DNA from: Aquibacillus koreensis
Lineage (GTDB): Bacteria > Bacillota > Bacilli > Bacillales > Amphibacillaceae
NCBI RefSeq assembly: GCF_025154055.1
Contig: NZ_JAOALK010000007.1
Span: 1 to 64,000, forward strand
Direction of reading: 5' to 3'
Length of the DNA stretch: 64,000 nucleotides
Shown: positions 36,129-45,567 of the stretch, piece after piece
How the letters are laid out: the number at the start of each line of letters is the position of its first letter
Position numbering within the stretch: position 1 is the first letter of the stretch
Made by a program: the position numbers and the translations under genes
Notes under the pieces: generated by a model
Databases searched by the model: none
Told to the model about the DNA's origin: nothing
The model's input: the letters and a program-made list of their open reading frames with translations, nothing else

Positions 36129-36305
36129 GGACATTTTTTCCGTTATTTTAGAAATATCATTATCACACTAAGAGCATTTGGACATTTTTTCCGTTATTTA
36201 AGTAAAATACTATTGTTTTTGCTGAAAATCGCCCTAATAGCGGAAAAAATGTCCGCTTACTCATATAAATAAGGCATTTCAGAGGAAGTAACGGAAAAAA
36301 TGTCC
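36129..36305. repeat. four-copy inverted array, GGACATTTTTTCCGTTA family
   Basis: GGACATTTTTTCCGTTAT at 36129 and 36180 on the plus strand; inverted copies at 36237-36254 and 36288-36305. Spacing is 51 bp in both arms, so the whole locus is a large symmetric inverted repeat. Confidence 0.9.
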
Positions 36306-36346
36306 GTTCATACCGTGTTACCACCGTGCTCCACCCACCACCGCGC

Positions 36347-36381
36347 AAAAAGACACCATTCTAATAGAAACGGTGTCTTTT
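36347..36381 (-). terminator. tRNA-Ala terminator
   Basis: Minus strand: AAAGACACCGT/ATGGTGTCTTT stem followed by TTTTT. Confidence 0.8.
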
Positions 36382-36389
36382 CACATGGA

Positions 36390-36462
36390 TGGAGCATAGC
36401 GGGATCGAACCGCTGACCTTTTGGCTGCCAGCCAAACGCTCTCCCAGCTGAGCTAATGCCCC
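36390..36462 (-). tRNA. tRNA-Ala (GGC)
   Basis: Minus strand GGGGCATTAGCTCAGCTGGG opens a complete cloverleaf: anticodon stem TTTGG/CCAAA with loop CTGGCAG (anticodon GGC), T-arm GCGGTTCGATCCCGC and a closing ATGCTCC with discriminator A. The CCA end is not encoded. It stands alone with its own terminator. Confidence 0.93.
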
Positions 36463-36528
36463 GAAATTATTTAACTAAGATGTATTATAGAACATTTCCA
36501 ATACATGTTCAATATAAATAACAAACTA

Positions 36529-36556
36529 AAAAGCCTCCCACAATGGCAGGAGGCTC
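36529..36556 (-). terminator. terminator of the YxlEFG-like operon
   Basis: Minus strand: AGCCTCC/GGAGGCT stem followed by TTTTTAGTTT. Confidence 0.8.
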
Positions 36557-36563
36557 CATCAAA

Positions 36564-37340
36564 TTAACCCGCCATTTCTTTTCCTCGGAAAGTAAATAGT
36601 GAGCTAACTAATAGCACAATTACTAGGATAATAATCACGACCGATGTTCCCCACAGGTCACCTGAAATCTCACCCGTAGTAAGCATTTCTCCGATATGTG
36701 AACTAAGGCTATTAGGAAACCATGTTAACTTGTGAGAGAAAATTTGATTTAAAATGCTCATCACTATGATTGTCCCAATAGAAACAGCTCCAACTACTCC
36801 AGGAACTTTGAACAATGTGTTATAAAAGATGGTGATCGTAATAACTAGCACAAGCCATAATCCATAAAAGAATAATAAGCTCATAAAATCACTGAAAGTA
36901 ATCTCCCCAAATAAAATATTGACGTAATACCAACTAACTAACATACCAATAATATAGGAAGTTAAAACTAGTAAAAGCTTTCCAGCCCATTTACTAGAGA
37001 TATACGTGAAATAACCAACTGGCTTCACAAGGACTAGCTCTGCCACACCGCTTTTTCTTTCACCAGAAATGACACCCATCGATATAACTACTGTCACTAA
37101 AACACCAAACATGCTTAATTCCGTTAGACTCATCATGATCGCATCAACCGGAGAGACTTCTGGCATTTCAAACACGGCACCATCCGGCATGCCTCCAACT
37201 GAATCTAGAATTTTAGGTAGAAAATAGGTAGTAATAGGATCCATAATTGCGATTAAAATAAAAACGAGCGGTACCCATACCCACTTAAAGTTACGCCAGT
37301 CTTCTGACATCTCTTTTGCAAATATTGTTCTCCATTGCAT
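36564..37340 (-). CDS. yxlG: ABC-2 type permease, YxlG-like
   Basis: A 258-aa membrane protein with six helices and the ABC-2 hallmark SGERKSGVAELVLVKP. Permease partner of the ATPase upstream, whose stop overlaps this start by one base (TAATG). In B. subtilis yxlEFG sits in the sigY operon; no sigY is here. Substrate unknown. Confidence 0.8.
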   Translation of the reverse strand: MQWRTIFAKEMSEDWRNFKWVWVPLVFILIAIMDPITTYFLPKILDSVGGMPDGAVFEMPEVSPVDAIMMSLTELSMFGVLVTVVISMGVISGERKSGVAELVLVKPVGYFTYISSKWAGKLLLVLTSYIIGMLVSWYYVNILFGEITFSDFMSLLFFYGLWLVLVITITIFYNTLFKVPGVVGAVSIGTIIVMSILNQIFSHKLTWFPNSLSSHIGEMLTTGEISGDLWGTSVVIIILVIVLLVSSLFTFRGKEMAG

Positions 37341-38248
37341 TAGCTCTTCACCACCTTCATGAATAACTCTTCTAACGATACGCGACTTATCTCAAACTTG
37401 GTTAATGGCCAATTTTCTTTTGCAGCTAAGGATAAAATATCTACTCTTGCTTGATCGATGTTGTCGACTAATAATTGTATTTCGCCCTTTTCCATCGCAC
37501 TTTCAGAGATGGAGTTTAAATGTTTTAGTGCTTCATAGTATGTATCCACTTCACCACGAAAAGCTAAATGAATCTTCGACGTTTGGTGTTTTTCTCTCAA
37601 CTCTTGAATCGAACCTGATTCCACAATTTCACCTTGTGACATTAAAAGAAGGTCATCACTTACTTCCTCCGCATCACTCAAAATATGCGTCGAGAAAAGG
37701 ATCGTCGTTTGTTCCTTTAGTTCTTCCATTAACGTTAACACTTCTCTACGTCCAATCGGATCTAAGGAAGAAACTGGTTCATCAAGCATAATGAGCATCG
37801 GCTTATGAATCATTGCTTGCGCGATCCCAAGACGCTGCTTCATCCCACCTGAATATTTACCAATACGGCGATTACCAGCATCCGAAATCCCAACTCGCTC
37901 AAGTAACTCATCCGCTCGACTAGTTGCTTCAGCCTTTGTTAGTTTCGCCAACTGGCCAACATAGACTAAAAATTCTTTCCCAGTCATCCAATTATGAAAA
38001 ACTGGATACTGAGGTAGATACCCTATATACGCTCGGATATCTCCATTTTCCTTCATGCCTTCAAACGTAACAGAGCCACTCGTCTGCTTTAATAAGCCTG
38101 ACAGCATACGCAATGTAGTTGTTTTACCAGCACCATTCGGACCTAGTAACGCAACACACTTACCCGGAGTCAATTCAAAGGATAATCCTTTCACTACGTC
38201 CTGTTTATCAAATGCTTTTTTTAATTGATCGACTTTAATAATCGCCAT
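37340..38248 (-). CDS. yxlF: ABC transporter ATP-binding protein, YxlF-like
   Basis: A 302-aa ATPase: Walker A GPNGAGKTT, signature YSGGMKQR, Walker B LIMLDEPVSSLD, and a C-terminal regulatory region. Energises the YxlG-like permease. Begins right after the stop of the small PLDc_N-like gene; GGAGG upstream. Confidence 0.88.
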   Translation of the reverse strand: MAIIKVDQLKKAFDKQDVVKGLSFELTPGKCVALLGPNGAGKTTTLRMLSGLLKQTSGSVTFEGMKENGDIRAYIGYLPQYPVFHNWMTGKEFLVYVGQLAKLTKAEATSRADELLERVGISDAGNRRIGKYSGGMKQRLGIAQAMIHKPMLIMLDEPVSSLDPIGRREVLTLMEELKEQTTILFSTHILSDAEEVSDDLLLMSQGEIVESGSIQELREKHQTSKIHLAFRGEVDTYYEALKHLNSISESAMEKGEIQLLVDNIDQARVDILSLAAKENWPLTKFEISRVSLEELFMKVVKS

Positions 38249-38449
38249 CTAGTTCTGCCTCCTTCCGACAATAAAAAAGAGAATTGGACCTAACATACTA
38301 CCGAAGACAATAATGAGTAACCACATCCATTTAGGACCATTCGTTTCATCTGTTTTAAACCAAGCGATAAGGCCCACGATCATTAATACAAGTTGAATAA
38401 TAATAAAAGGAGCAATAACCGCTAAGTCTAGTTCCTTTAATTCTTCCAC
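38249..38449 (-). CDS. yxlE: PLDc_N-type small membrane protein, YxlE-like
   Basis: A 66-aa protein with two membrane helices and the cardiolipase N-terminal (PLDc_N) pattern GPKWMWLLIIVFGSMLGPIL. The GTG at 38449 is favoured: GGAGGTG is six bases upstream and would overlap an earlier TTG. The order yxlE-yxlF-yxlG matches B. subtilis. Confidence 0.75.
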   Translation of the reverse strand: MEELKELDLAVIAPFIIIQLVLMIVGLIAWFKTDETNGPKWMWLLIIVFGSMLGPILFFIVGRRQN

Positions 38450-38505
38450 AATACTCACCTCCAATTGACATATCTTCCCTTCCTTAATATACGATAAGAG
38501 TCACA

Positions 38506-38542
38506 AAAAGGGTTCACTTTTATTTTTAAAAGGAACCCTTTT
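38506..38542 (-). terminator. terminator of the GntR-ABC operon
   Basis: AAAAGGGTTC/GAACCCTTTT stem followed on the minus strand by T-rich sequence. Confidence 0.75.
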
Positions 38543-38546
38543 TTGT

Positions 38547-39260
38547 TTAGGATGCGCGTGCAGATTTTGCTGGTATATTATAGACAAGTAACCATGATGT
38601 AAGGTAAAGCACAATTCCGATAACAAATGCAATAACATAATGGTTAAAGCTCGGATTCACAAACAATTCCTGCAATAAATCTAGTAGCACACCTGCCGCA
38701 GAACTTATGAATAGAACTAATGCAACTACTCCGATCACGACATAGCCACCTATTAAGTTATATTTATGAAAAACCAGCCCCAGGAAGTAAAATATGCTCA
38801 TGAGTAGAAAAATTACAAACACATCGATACTAAAACGATACCAAATAGAATTTGCCTCACCCAGAATCATAGCTGGATGAATTAATGTGAAGATATCTAG
38901 TCCAACGTTATTAACAAATGCCATAATGATGACGTGATACAAGTTATCTAATATTGCCATAACGACTGATAATCCTAAGAAAAATGCTCCGACTGCAACG
39001 AAATAGCTTTTCCTTGTTCCACCCATTTTCAGCGCAAAAGTTAAACTCTCCCTAACTGTAATAAAACCTAAAATTGCACCATAAACGTAGATCGCCCCAG
39101 AGATGGCCAAATACATACTGCTATTTTCCACGTCCTGCAGATAATAAGTGGCCCCTAATGAGATGACAACAGTAGCACTCAAGATCGTCCAAAAAATCAG
39201 AAAGGAGAAGCGAAAATCCGCAACAAAGAAATATAATAAAGCTTTTATTTGTCTGATCAT
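38547..39260 (-). CDS. ABC transporter permease-like membrane protein
   Basis: A 237-aa protein with about six hydrophobic helices, no ATPase motifs. It starts inside the stop of the ATPase gene (ATGA overlap) and so is its translationally coupled permease. Confidence 0.75.
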   Translation of the reverse strand: MIRQIKALLYFFVADFRFSFLIFWTILSATVVISLGATYYLQDVENSSMYLAISGAIYVYGAILGFITVRESLTFALKMGGTRKSYFVAVGAFFLGLSVVMAILDNLYHVIIMAFVNNVGLDIFTLIHPAMILGEANSIWYRFSIDVFVIFLLMSIFYFLGLVFHKYNLIGGYVVIGVVALVLFISSAAGVLLDLLQELFVNPSFNHYVIAFVIGIVLYLTSWLLVYNIPAKSARAS

Positions 39261-40123
39261 TTTTTGACGCCTCCTTGTTTAGAAGTTAAATAAATCATGA
39301 GTTGTTGCATCGATACACCTTCCACTTGAAATCCGTTTGCTTGTGCTTCATGCTTATCCAACCCAATAACCGTAGCAGTCATGTTACCTGCTAGCCTCTG
39401 TGTATGCACGACCCATTTCCCTGAAATATAATCTTCAAGTAATGAAGCAGGGCCGGAGATAGAAAAGCATGTATCCCTAAGTTGATCCGGTTCTTCTTGC
39501 ACAATTAGCTTTCCATCATCAAAAATTAATACTTCCTCGAAAAGTAAGCTTACCTCATCAATTAAATGCGTAGAAAAAATGATCGTGCGTTTTTCCTTTT
39601 GGTACGATTCTACTAGCAACTCATAAAAACGACTTCGCGCAGAGGCATCTAATCCGATATACGGTTCATCAAACATCGTGATTGGTGCTTTGCTAGCTAG
39701 CCCAACAATGATACCTAGTGCCGATTCCATCCCTTTGGATAATCCTTTTACTTTCATATTTTCCTGAAGTGAAAATTCCTCCAGTAGTTGTCTCGCTAAT
39801 TCTTGATCCCAAGTTGGATAAAACATGGATGCGATGGTAAGCACGTTTTTAATCTTTAGATCTTTTTTGAAATTGTCACCTTCTTTGATCAAGCACATGG
39901 ATTCCGTCAGGCGTTGCTTATCAAATGGAGCTTCCCCATCGACAAGTAAGCTCCCGCTTGTAGGCAATAGTAAACCAGCTAGTATTTGCATAAACGTTGT
40001 TTTCCCCGCACCATTTCTGCCTAGTAAACCATATATTTTCGGTTCATCTAAGCTGAATGATAATTGATCTAGCGCTTTTTTTCCCTTATACAATTTCGTT
40101 AAGTTGTTTACCTCAATCTTCAT
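39257..40123 (-). CDS. ABC transporter ATP-binding protein (YtrB-like)
   Basis: A 288-aa ATPase: Walker A GRNGAGKTT, a degenerate signature VKGLSKGMESALG, Walker B ITMFDEPYIGLD, and ATP-switch FSTHLIDE. Coupled by 4-bp overlaps to the GntR gene before and the permease gene after. The set resembles ytr/yhc-type systems induced by cell-wall antibiotics. Confidence 0.85.
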   Translation of the reverse strand: MKIEVNNLTKLYKGKKALDQLSFSLDEPKIYGLLGRNGAGKTTFMQILAGLLLPTSGSLLVDGEAPFDKQRLTESMCLIKEGDNFKKDLKIKNVLTIASMFYPTWDQELARQLLEEFSLQENMKVKGLSKGMESALGIIVGLASKAPITMFDEPYIGLDASARSRFYELLVESYQKEKRTIIFSTHLIDEVSLLFEEVLIFDDGKLIVQEEPDQLRDTCFSISGPASLLEDYISGKWVVHTQRLAGNMTATVIGLDKHEAQANGFQVEGVSMQQLMIYLTSKQGGVKK

Positions 40124-40488
40124 CTTTCATCCCCTCCCTTAATTAATTCTTGTAATTCTTCTTCTGAGATATTTAGTTTTTTCGCTTCTGTTTTCAATGG
40201 AACTACATAGTTTTCAATAAATGACGCTTTTCTCTTTTGAAACAAAATATGTTTTGCTTGATCTGACACAAACATACCTACACCCCTCCGTTTATATAAC
40301 ACACCTTCATCAACTAGCTGGTTTATACCTTTCGCGGCGGTTGCAGGATTTATTTTGTAATAACTGGCGAATTCATTTGTAGACGGGACTCGTTCCCCTT
40401 CTAAAATAGAATGGTTGATAATCATGTCTTCGATCTGTTCTTTTATCTGTTGAAAAATGGGTTTGCTATCGTCAAGTGAGTTATTCAT
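40120..40488 (-). CDS. GntR-family repressor (YtrA subfamily)
   Basis: A 122-aa regulator: winged helix with YYKINPATAAKGINQLVDEG, and the short C-terminal helix typical of YtrA. First gene of the gntR-ATPase-permease operon, which it most likely represses through the palindrome at 40519. Confidence 0.85.
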   Translation of the reverse strand: MNNSLDDSKPIFQQIKEQIEDMIINHSILEGERVPSTNEFASYYKINPATAAKGINQLVDEGVLYKRRGVGMFVSDQAKHILFQKRKASFIENYVVPLKTEAKKLNISEEELQELIKGGDER

Positions 40489-40518
40489 CTTACCACCTAA
40501 TTTCTTGGTTAGTTAATT

Positions 40519-40542
40519 GGTTAGTTACTTATGTAATTAACC
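40519..40542. promoter_or_regulatory. candidate operator of the GntR-ABC operon
   Basis: GGTTAGTTAC-TTAT-GTAATTAACC is a 24-bp inverted repeat with one mismatched pair, 30 bp upstream of the gntR start. A further GGTTAGTTA copy adjoins it (about 40508). Confidence 0.6.
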
Positions 40543-40642
40543 ATACAACCATTACTGTATTTCGTCAAGGTAATTATTTTATTTTTATATATTGCATCAT
40601 AACTTTTAATAGCGTGTTTTTGGACAAGTTCTGTAATTCAGA

Positions 40643-40934
40643 CGCGTTAGGGCAATCCCTTATGGCTAACGCGGTCGATTGAGCGTTATTCGATCGCATC
40701 AGAGTCTTCCCCTTAGGCTAACGCGCTCGATTGAGCGTCATTCGAACGCGTCAGAGCCTTCCCCTTTAGCTAACGCGCTCGATTGAGCGTTATTCGATCG
40801 CGTCAGAGCCTTACCCTTAAGCCAACGCGCTCGATTGAGCGTTATTCGATCGCGTCAGAGCCTTACCCTTAAGCTAACGCGCTCGATTGAGAGTCATTCG
40901 AACGCGTCAGAGCCTTACCCTTAAGCTAACGCGT
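40643..40934. repeat. tandem array with exact 52-bp period
   Basis: Forward arms GCTAACGCG start at 40665, 40717, 40769, 40821 (one change), 40873 and 40925; reverse arms CGCGTCAGAG and variants start at 40643, 40695, 40747, 40799, 40851 and 40903. Offsets alternate 30 and 22 bp. Between arms is CTCGATTGAGCG. It lies upstream of the gntR operon. Confidence 0.93.
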
Positions 40935-41015
40935 AAGAAAGTAGAGCTTCCAGCCGAGTTAGAGTAGATTCTGTAACTCTCCTTCTTAGGGATTAACTTA
41001 CATTTGGATCTGCCA

Positions 41016-41063
41016 TCAAAAAAACACCCAAGCTCTAAGGAATTCCCTCAAAGCTTAGGTGTT
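41016..41063 (-). terminator. terminator of the DDAH-like gene
   Basis: Minus strand: AACACC...AGCTT / AGCT...GGTGTT long stem followed by T7. Confidence 0.75.
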
Positions 41064-41076
41064 CTAAAATAATCAA

Positions 41077-41943
41077 TTACTCTTTTGTACGTAAAACAGG
41101 TAATGAACAACATCGGAATGAACCGCCTGATTTAATAATTTCGTTAAACTCTACCTCGATCACTTGGTAGCCCAATCTTGTTAGTTCGGCGTTCACTTGC
41201 TTATTTTCAGGTAAGCTAATGATCTTTTTATTACCAATGCACAAGACATTTGTACCTAAAGTAAACTCTTCTTCTTTGGATACTTCAATTAGATCGTAAT
41301 ATTGCGATACCTTTTTTAGGTCATCATCAGTCAAAGCAGGTGAATAGATGAGCGCAGTTTTTGGGCCAATAACGTTAAAGCAACAATCGAGATGCAAAAT
41401 CCTTTCTGCAATCGGCAGATACATCACTTTGTGTGAAGGTAATAATGCTTGAAGCGCATCTGCTGCTTCATATGTGGTACGTTCACTAATCCCGACCCAT
41501 ACTAGATCATCATCAATAATGACGTCTCCTCCCTCAATAGACTTCTCTGTAAACGGTCTAAACGGAAAGTTGTGTTGCTTCAGGACTGATTGCAACGCAT
41601 CTACTTCAGGAGCGCGGATGTCACTACCCATAGCTGCTGTAAATAACTGATCACCTATACAAAAACCGATATCTCTTGTAAACACTTGCTCATGTAATTC
41701 TTCCTGTGATTTAATCGCGATTACTTCTATACCATTATCTTGCATAGCTTTTACAAATTGATCATGTTGCTCTGTCGCGCGTTTTTCGTCAATATTTTCA
41801 TCTTGATAATGCTTTTGTGTTTCATTGATTACTTTTCCAATTCTCATATACTCCGGTGAACAAACAATTACTTTCTGTAAAACATCGTATTCGTGATAAC
41901 TAGCTACTTGTTGTGTTCCTTTTTCTGTTTCCAATTCCAACAC
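41077..41943 (-). CDS. arginine deiminase-superfamily hydrolase (DDAH-like, YkgA)
   Basis: A 288-aa guanidino-group modifying enzyme like B. subtilis YkgA. Likely catalytic residues: Asp91 (TRDIGF), His184 (LHLDCCF) and Cys278 (GGSFRCCSLP), with Glu137 near IEGGD. Substrate may be dimethylarginine or a related guanidino compound. GTG or the next TTG may be the start; GGAGG is close upstream. Confidence 0.82.
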   Translation of the reverse strand: MLELETEKGTQQVASYHEYDVLQKVIVCSPEYMRIGKVINETQKHYQDENIDEKRATEQHDQFVKAMQDNGIEVIAIKSQEELHEQVFTRDIGFCIGDQLFTAAMGSDIRAPEVDALQSVLKQHNFPFRPFTEKSIEGGDVIIDDDLVWVGISERTTYEAADALQALLPSHKVMYLPIAERILHLDCCFNVIGPKTALIYSPALTDDDLKKVSQYYDLIEVSKEEEFTLGTNVLCIGNKKIISLPENKQVNAELTRLGYQVIEVEFNEIIKSGGSFRCCSLPVLRTKE

Positions 41944-42009
41944 GACCTCCCTTTTATTACCACTAATTTCTATCTTTATATCATTATACCAAAAGTTATA
42001 CGTTACAAC

Positions 42010-42903
42010 TTACCCGAACCTGTGTTGAATTATTCGATCTTTACCAGAAATCTCGACTCGATAGTTATACCCGTCTGTACCAATTACGATATCTCCAGAC
42101 CTAGCAGTAGAATAAATGGTAGCACCAGCTTCTAATAATTTGTCTACTGTTGCGCCAACAGGGTGACCGTAATCATTTTCTACACTGTACGACAAGATCG
42201 CTTTCTCTGGCCGAACTTCTTCTAGCAGTTTCTCGGAGGTAGAAGTATCAGAACCATGATGTGCAACCTTAAAGATTTCTGATTCTAAATCATATTTCTT
42301 TATCATTTCCATTTCTTGCTTTGTTTCAACATCACTCATAAGTAAAAAGTCTATTTCTTTATAGCTTAGTTGGATCGCAATCGATGATTCATTATTGCCC
42401 TTAAATATTCCATAATCATTTAATACTTGTAAAGATAACTCAGGTTCAATTTCTTTCTCCCCAGATTCTCTAGCTATTGTGGTTGGTATTTTTTGTTGCT
42501 TAATTTGTTTTAAATACTCAAAATAGGTTAAGGTATGATGAAGTTTTCCACTGTCTACTATATTTTTCACTTCAACCTGTTTTATTACTTCCACAAGTCC
42601 ACCAATGTGATCAATATCAGGATGTGTCGCAATTACCAAATCTAGCGTCGTTATATCCTGTTGTTTTAAGTAGTTAACTACTTTATCTCCTGCGGCAGGT
42701 GGACCGCCATCAATCAAGATATTTTTCCCTTCTGGCGTCTCAATTAACATACTATCCCCTTGACCAACATTAATAAAATGAACTTGAAGTAAATTTTCTT
42801 CGTCATCAATTGGAATAGCAATTACGGTAAGAGCATCCGTGCAAATGGAGAGTACTACGATCCATATACTCAAGCCGATCATTAATCTGTGATGTATTCT
42901 CAT
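42010..42903 (-). CDS. secreted ComEC/Rec2-like metallo-beta-lactamase protein
   Basis: A 297-aa MBL-fold hydrolase with an N-terminal export signal or anchor (about 6-30), the metal motif THPDIDHIGG and AHHGSD. Like the C-terminal domain of ComEC; stand-alone versions are putative extracellular nucleases or phosphodiesterases. RBS GGAG. Confidence 0.8.
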   Translation of the reverse strand: MRIHHRLMIGLSIWIVVLSICTDALTVIAIPIDDEENLLQVHFINVGQGDSMLIETPEGKNILIDGGPPAAGDKVVNYLKQQDITTLDLVIATHPDIDHIGGLVEVIKQVEVKNIVDSGKLHHTLTYFEYLKQIKQQKIPTTIARESGEKEIEPELSLQVLNDYGIFKGNNESSIAIQLSYKEIDFLLMSDVETKQEMEMIKKYDLESEIFKVAHHGSDTSTSEKLLEEVRPEKAILSYSVENDYGHPVGATVDKLLEAGATIYSTARSGDIVIGTDGYNYRVEISGKDRIIQHRFG

Positions 42904-42980
42904 GAAAACCCGCTCCTATGATTGGACTCTTTTGTTAGTTTCTTCTCGAGTTATCAGATTTATGAATATCTGTAATTAAC

Positions 42981-43019
42981 AAAAAAAACCAACTAGCGGG
43001 CAGCTGACCACTAGTTGGT
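42981..43019 (-). terminator. clpE terminator
   Basis: Minus strand: ACCAACTAG/CTAGTTGGT stem followed by T8. Confidence 0.85.
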
Positions 43020-43025
43020 GTCTCA

Positions 43026-45158
43026 TTAAGCTTTTCTTACTTGTATATCTTCTTCGATCAAGTCTATCTCGATCGCAGTTACATCCTCTTCTTCTAAAAT
43101 TAGATCTGTAATGCCATCTTCCACTTTGTCTTGGATGACACGACGTAATGGACGTGCACCAAAACGTGGGTCATAACCTTTGTCAGCTAAGAAGCGTTTT
43201 GCTTCATCTGATACAACAAGACTGTAACCTTCTTCTTTCAAGTTACCTTCAAGCTCACCAAGCATCAGATCCACAATTTGAATTAGATCGTCTTGTTTTA
43301 ATTCATTAAATGGAATGATCGCATCAAAACGGTTCAGAAATTCCGGTTTAAAGTATCCACTTAATGTTTCTAATTGAGATACAGCTTCATTATTGGCATT
43401 ATTAAAGCCTACAGTGATATGTTTCTCACCAGTTCCTGCGTTACTAGTCATGATGATAACCGTTTCTTTAAAGCTAACTGTTCTACCGTGACTATCCGTT
43501 AAGTGTCCATCTTCCATGATTTGTAGGAACATGCTTTGTACATCAGGGTGTGCTTTTTCAATTTCGTCTAACAAAATTAAGCTATATGGATTTCGTCGCA
43601 CACGTTCTGTTAATTGACCCGCTTCCTCATGGCCAACATAACCAGGAGGTGAACCAATAATTTTTGATACAGCATGCTTTTCCATATACTCACTCATATC
43701 AAGTCGAACGAGAGACTCTTTCGTACCGAACAATTCTTCTGCAAGTGATTTCGTTAATTCTGTTTTACCAACACCAGTTGGACCAACAAATAGGAAAGAT
43801 CCAATCGGGCGGTGCTTAGATTTTAATCCGGCACGGCTACGACGAACCGCTTTCGCTACTTTTTGTACCGCATTTTCTTGGCCAATCACTTTTGCAGATA
43901 AGTTGCTCGCTAAATGCTTCATTTTCGATTGTTCATCGGATTGGATTTTCCGAACTGGAATACCTGTTTTTTCTTCAATAATCAATTGAATATCTTCAAC
44001 CGTCACTTCTGCTGTTGGTTGCTCGGTTGTTTCATTTAGTTTTTTCTCTAACATAATCTCTTGATGTCTTAGGTTTGCCGCAGTTTCATAATCTTCTTTT
44101 TCCGCAGCCGCTTGTTTTTCTTTCGCTATTTCATCTAGACGTTGTTGAATCGAATCCGTATCTGTTTCAGCATAAGCTAAGTTTAATTTGGACCCTGCTT
44201 CATCCATTAAATCAATTGCTTTATCTGGTAAGAAACGATCTTGCAAGTATCGTTGTGATAACGTAACTGCAGCTTTAATTGCTTCCTCTGCATATGTCAC
44301 TTTATGATACGCTTCATACCTTTCTTGCAATCCTTGTAAAATCAACACCGCTTCTTCTCTTGTTGGTTCTTTTACCATAATTGGTTGGAAGCGACGCTCT
44401 AGCGCAGCATCCTTCTCAATTTGGCGGTACTCTTTTAATGTTGTTGCCCCAACTAATTGCAACTCACCTCGTGCAAGTGCTGGCTTCAAGATGTTTCCTG
44501 CATCCATTTGCGAACCTTCCGCGGTACCCGCACCAACCAATAAGTGAATTTCATCAACAAAAAGAATCACATTTTTTCTTTCTTGAAGCTCAGCAACCAA
44601 CTGTTTCATACGCTCTTCAAATTGCCCTCTAATCCCTGTATTTGCAACTAGGGATGCTACATCTAAGATATAAATTTCTTTATTTAGTAGCTTAGAAGGT
44701 ACATTTCCTTCCACAATTCTTAGAGCTAGTCCTTCTGCAATGGCTGTTTTACCAACCCCAGGCTCTCCAATTAAGACTGGATTGTTTTTGTTTCTTCGAT
44801 TTAATGTTTCGATTACACGTTTCACTTCTTTTTCACGACCAATGACTGGATCAACAAGACCTGCTTTTGCAGCGTGCGATAGATTTCGTCCTAATTCATC
44901 TAACAGACCGCCACCTTTGCCATTTTTCGTTTGCTTTGTTCCATTATCTTGGAAACCTGATGGCCCCCCTGTTTGTTGAAAGAACTGGTTAAAGTCCATC
45001 GGTCCTTGTTGATTGCCAAAAAATCCTGTTGGATGTTTGGCATTTTTCTGTATTTCTTGAAAGCATGTATCACATACGTGTAAGTTTTGTGTTTGATCAT
45101 TAAATCGAAGGGTTACATTGATATTAGCATTACGAACGCCACATTGTTGACATTTCAT
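43026..45158 (-). CDS. clpE: ATP-dependent Clp protease ATP-binding subunit ClpE
   Basis: A 710-aa AAA+ unfoldase starting [15 protein letters not shown]. An N-terminal zinc finger (Cys3, Cys6, Cys29, Cys32) defines ClpE; then AAA-1 (GEPGVGKTA), a UVR-type linker and AAA-2 (GPTGVGKTE). Works with ClpP to remove aggregated protein after heat stress and destabilises CtsR. Promoter overlapped by CtsR boxes. Confidence 0.95.
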   Translation of the reverse strand: MKCQQCGVRNANINVTLRFNDQTQNLHVCDTCFQEIQKNAKHPTGFFGNQQGPMDFNQFFQQTGGPSGFQDNGTKQTKNGKGGGLLDELGRNLSHAAKAGLVDPVIGREKEVKRVIETLNRRNKNNPVLIGEPGVGKTAIAEGLALRIVEGNVPSKLLNKEIYILDVASLVANTGIRGQFEERMKQLVAELQERKNVILFVDEIHLLVGAGTAEGSQMDAGNILKPALARGELQLVGATTLKEYRQIEKDAALERRFQPIMVKEPTREEAVLILQGLQERYEAYHKVTYAEEAIKAAVTLSQRYLQDRFLPDKAIDLMDEAGSKLNLAYAETDTDSIQQRLDEIAKEKQAAAEKEDYETAANLRHQEIMLEKKLNETTEQPTAEVTVEDIQLIIEEKTGIPVRKIQSDEQSKMKHLASNLSAKVIGQENAVQKVAKAVRRSRAGLKSKHRPIGSFLFVGPTGVGKTELTKSLAEELFGTKESLVRLDMSEYMEKHAVSKIIGSPPGYVGHEEAGQLTERVRRNPYSLILLDEIEKAHPDVQSMFLQIMEDGHLTDSHGRTVSFKETVIIMTSNAGTGEKHITVGFNNANNEAVSQLETLSGYFKPEFLNRFDAIIPFNELKQDDLIQIVDLMLGELEGNLKEEGYSLVVSDEAKRFLADKGYDPRFGARPLRRVIQDKVEDGITDLILEEEDVTAIEIDLIEEDIQVRKA

Positions 45159-45219
45159 GTGCGCTTCCTCCTTCAATAATAAGTAATTTTTTTATGGATC
45201 AAGTTTTGATCAATTTGAC

Positions 45220-45236
45220 TTTGACTAACTTTGACC
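45220..45236 (-). promoter_or_regulatory. CtsR box 2
   Basis: Minus strand GGTCAAA-GTT-AGTCAAA, a heptad repeat of the CtsR operator, just downstream of the clpE start of transcription. A third AGTCAAA heptad adjoins it. Confidence 0.85.
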
Positions 45237-45244
45237 TTAATCAC

Positions 45245-45273
45245 ATTATAATTTGACTATCTTTGACTTTCAA
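45245..45273 (-). promoter_or_regulatory. clpE promoter overlapping CtsR box 1
   Basis: Minus strand: -35 TTGAAA (45268-45273), 17-bp spacer, -10 TATAAT (45245-45250). The spacer is AGTCAAA-GAT-AGTCAAA (45252-45268), an exact CtsR operator. Confidence 0.9.
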
Positions 45274-45348
45274 GTATTTTGATTATATTTTTCAGAAAGG
45301 AATGCATCGCTAATGGTTTGTTTCCCCTTCACTCAGGTGTTAAAACGT

Positions 45349-45384
45349 AAAAAAACTACCAATCCACTCATGAATTGGTAGTTT
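45349..45384 (-). terminator. terminator after the 24-aa peptide
   Basis: Minus strand: AAACTACCAAT/ATTGGTAGTTT stem then T5-7. Confidence 0.75.
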
Positions 45385-45398
45385 ACTAGTCTCTTAGA

Positions 45399-45473
45399 CT
45401 AAGAAATTGCTTCTATTGGTATCAAGATGATCGTTAATACAATCAGTAAAATCCAGGTAATTTGCTTCCACAT
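45399..45473 (-). CDS. 24-aa hydrophobic peptide
   Basis: MWKQITWILLIVLTI continuing to a TAG, a single predicted membrane helix with one Lys near the N-terminus. AGGGGGA precedes the ATG by six bases and a terminator follows, so it looks like a tiny independent gene. It could be a small membrane regulator or toxin-like peptide; no antisense RNA promoter was identified. Confidence 0.5.
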   Translation of the reverse strand: MWKQITWILLIVLTIILIPIEAIS

Positions 45474-45567
45474 AGCCGTTCCCCCTATGTAGTATTTTGT
45501 TTATGATAACATATCATAAGGGAGTTGGAAGGGTGTTTGTTAAATTTTCTTCCATTGTTTTGTAAAC

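Noticed and set aside
40643-40934. CRISPR array
   Set aside because: Although repeats are regularly spaced, the whole 52-bp unit is repeated, there are no unique spacers, and no cas gene is in the window.
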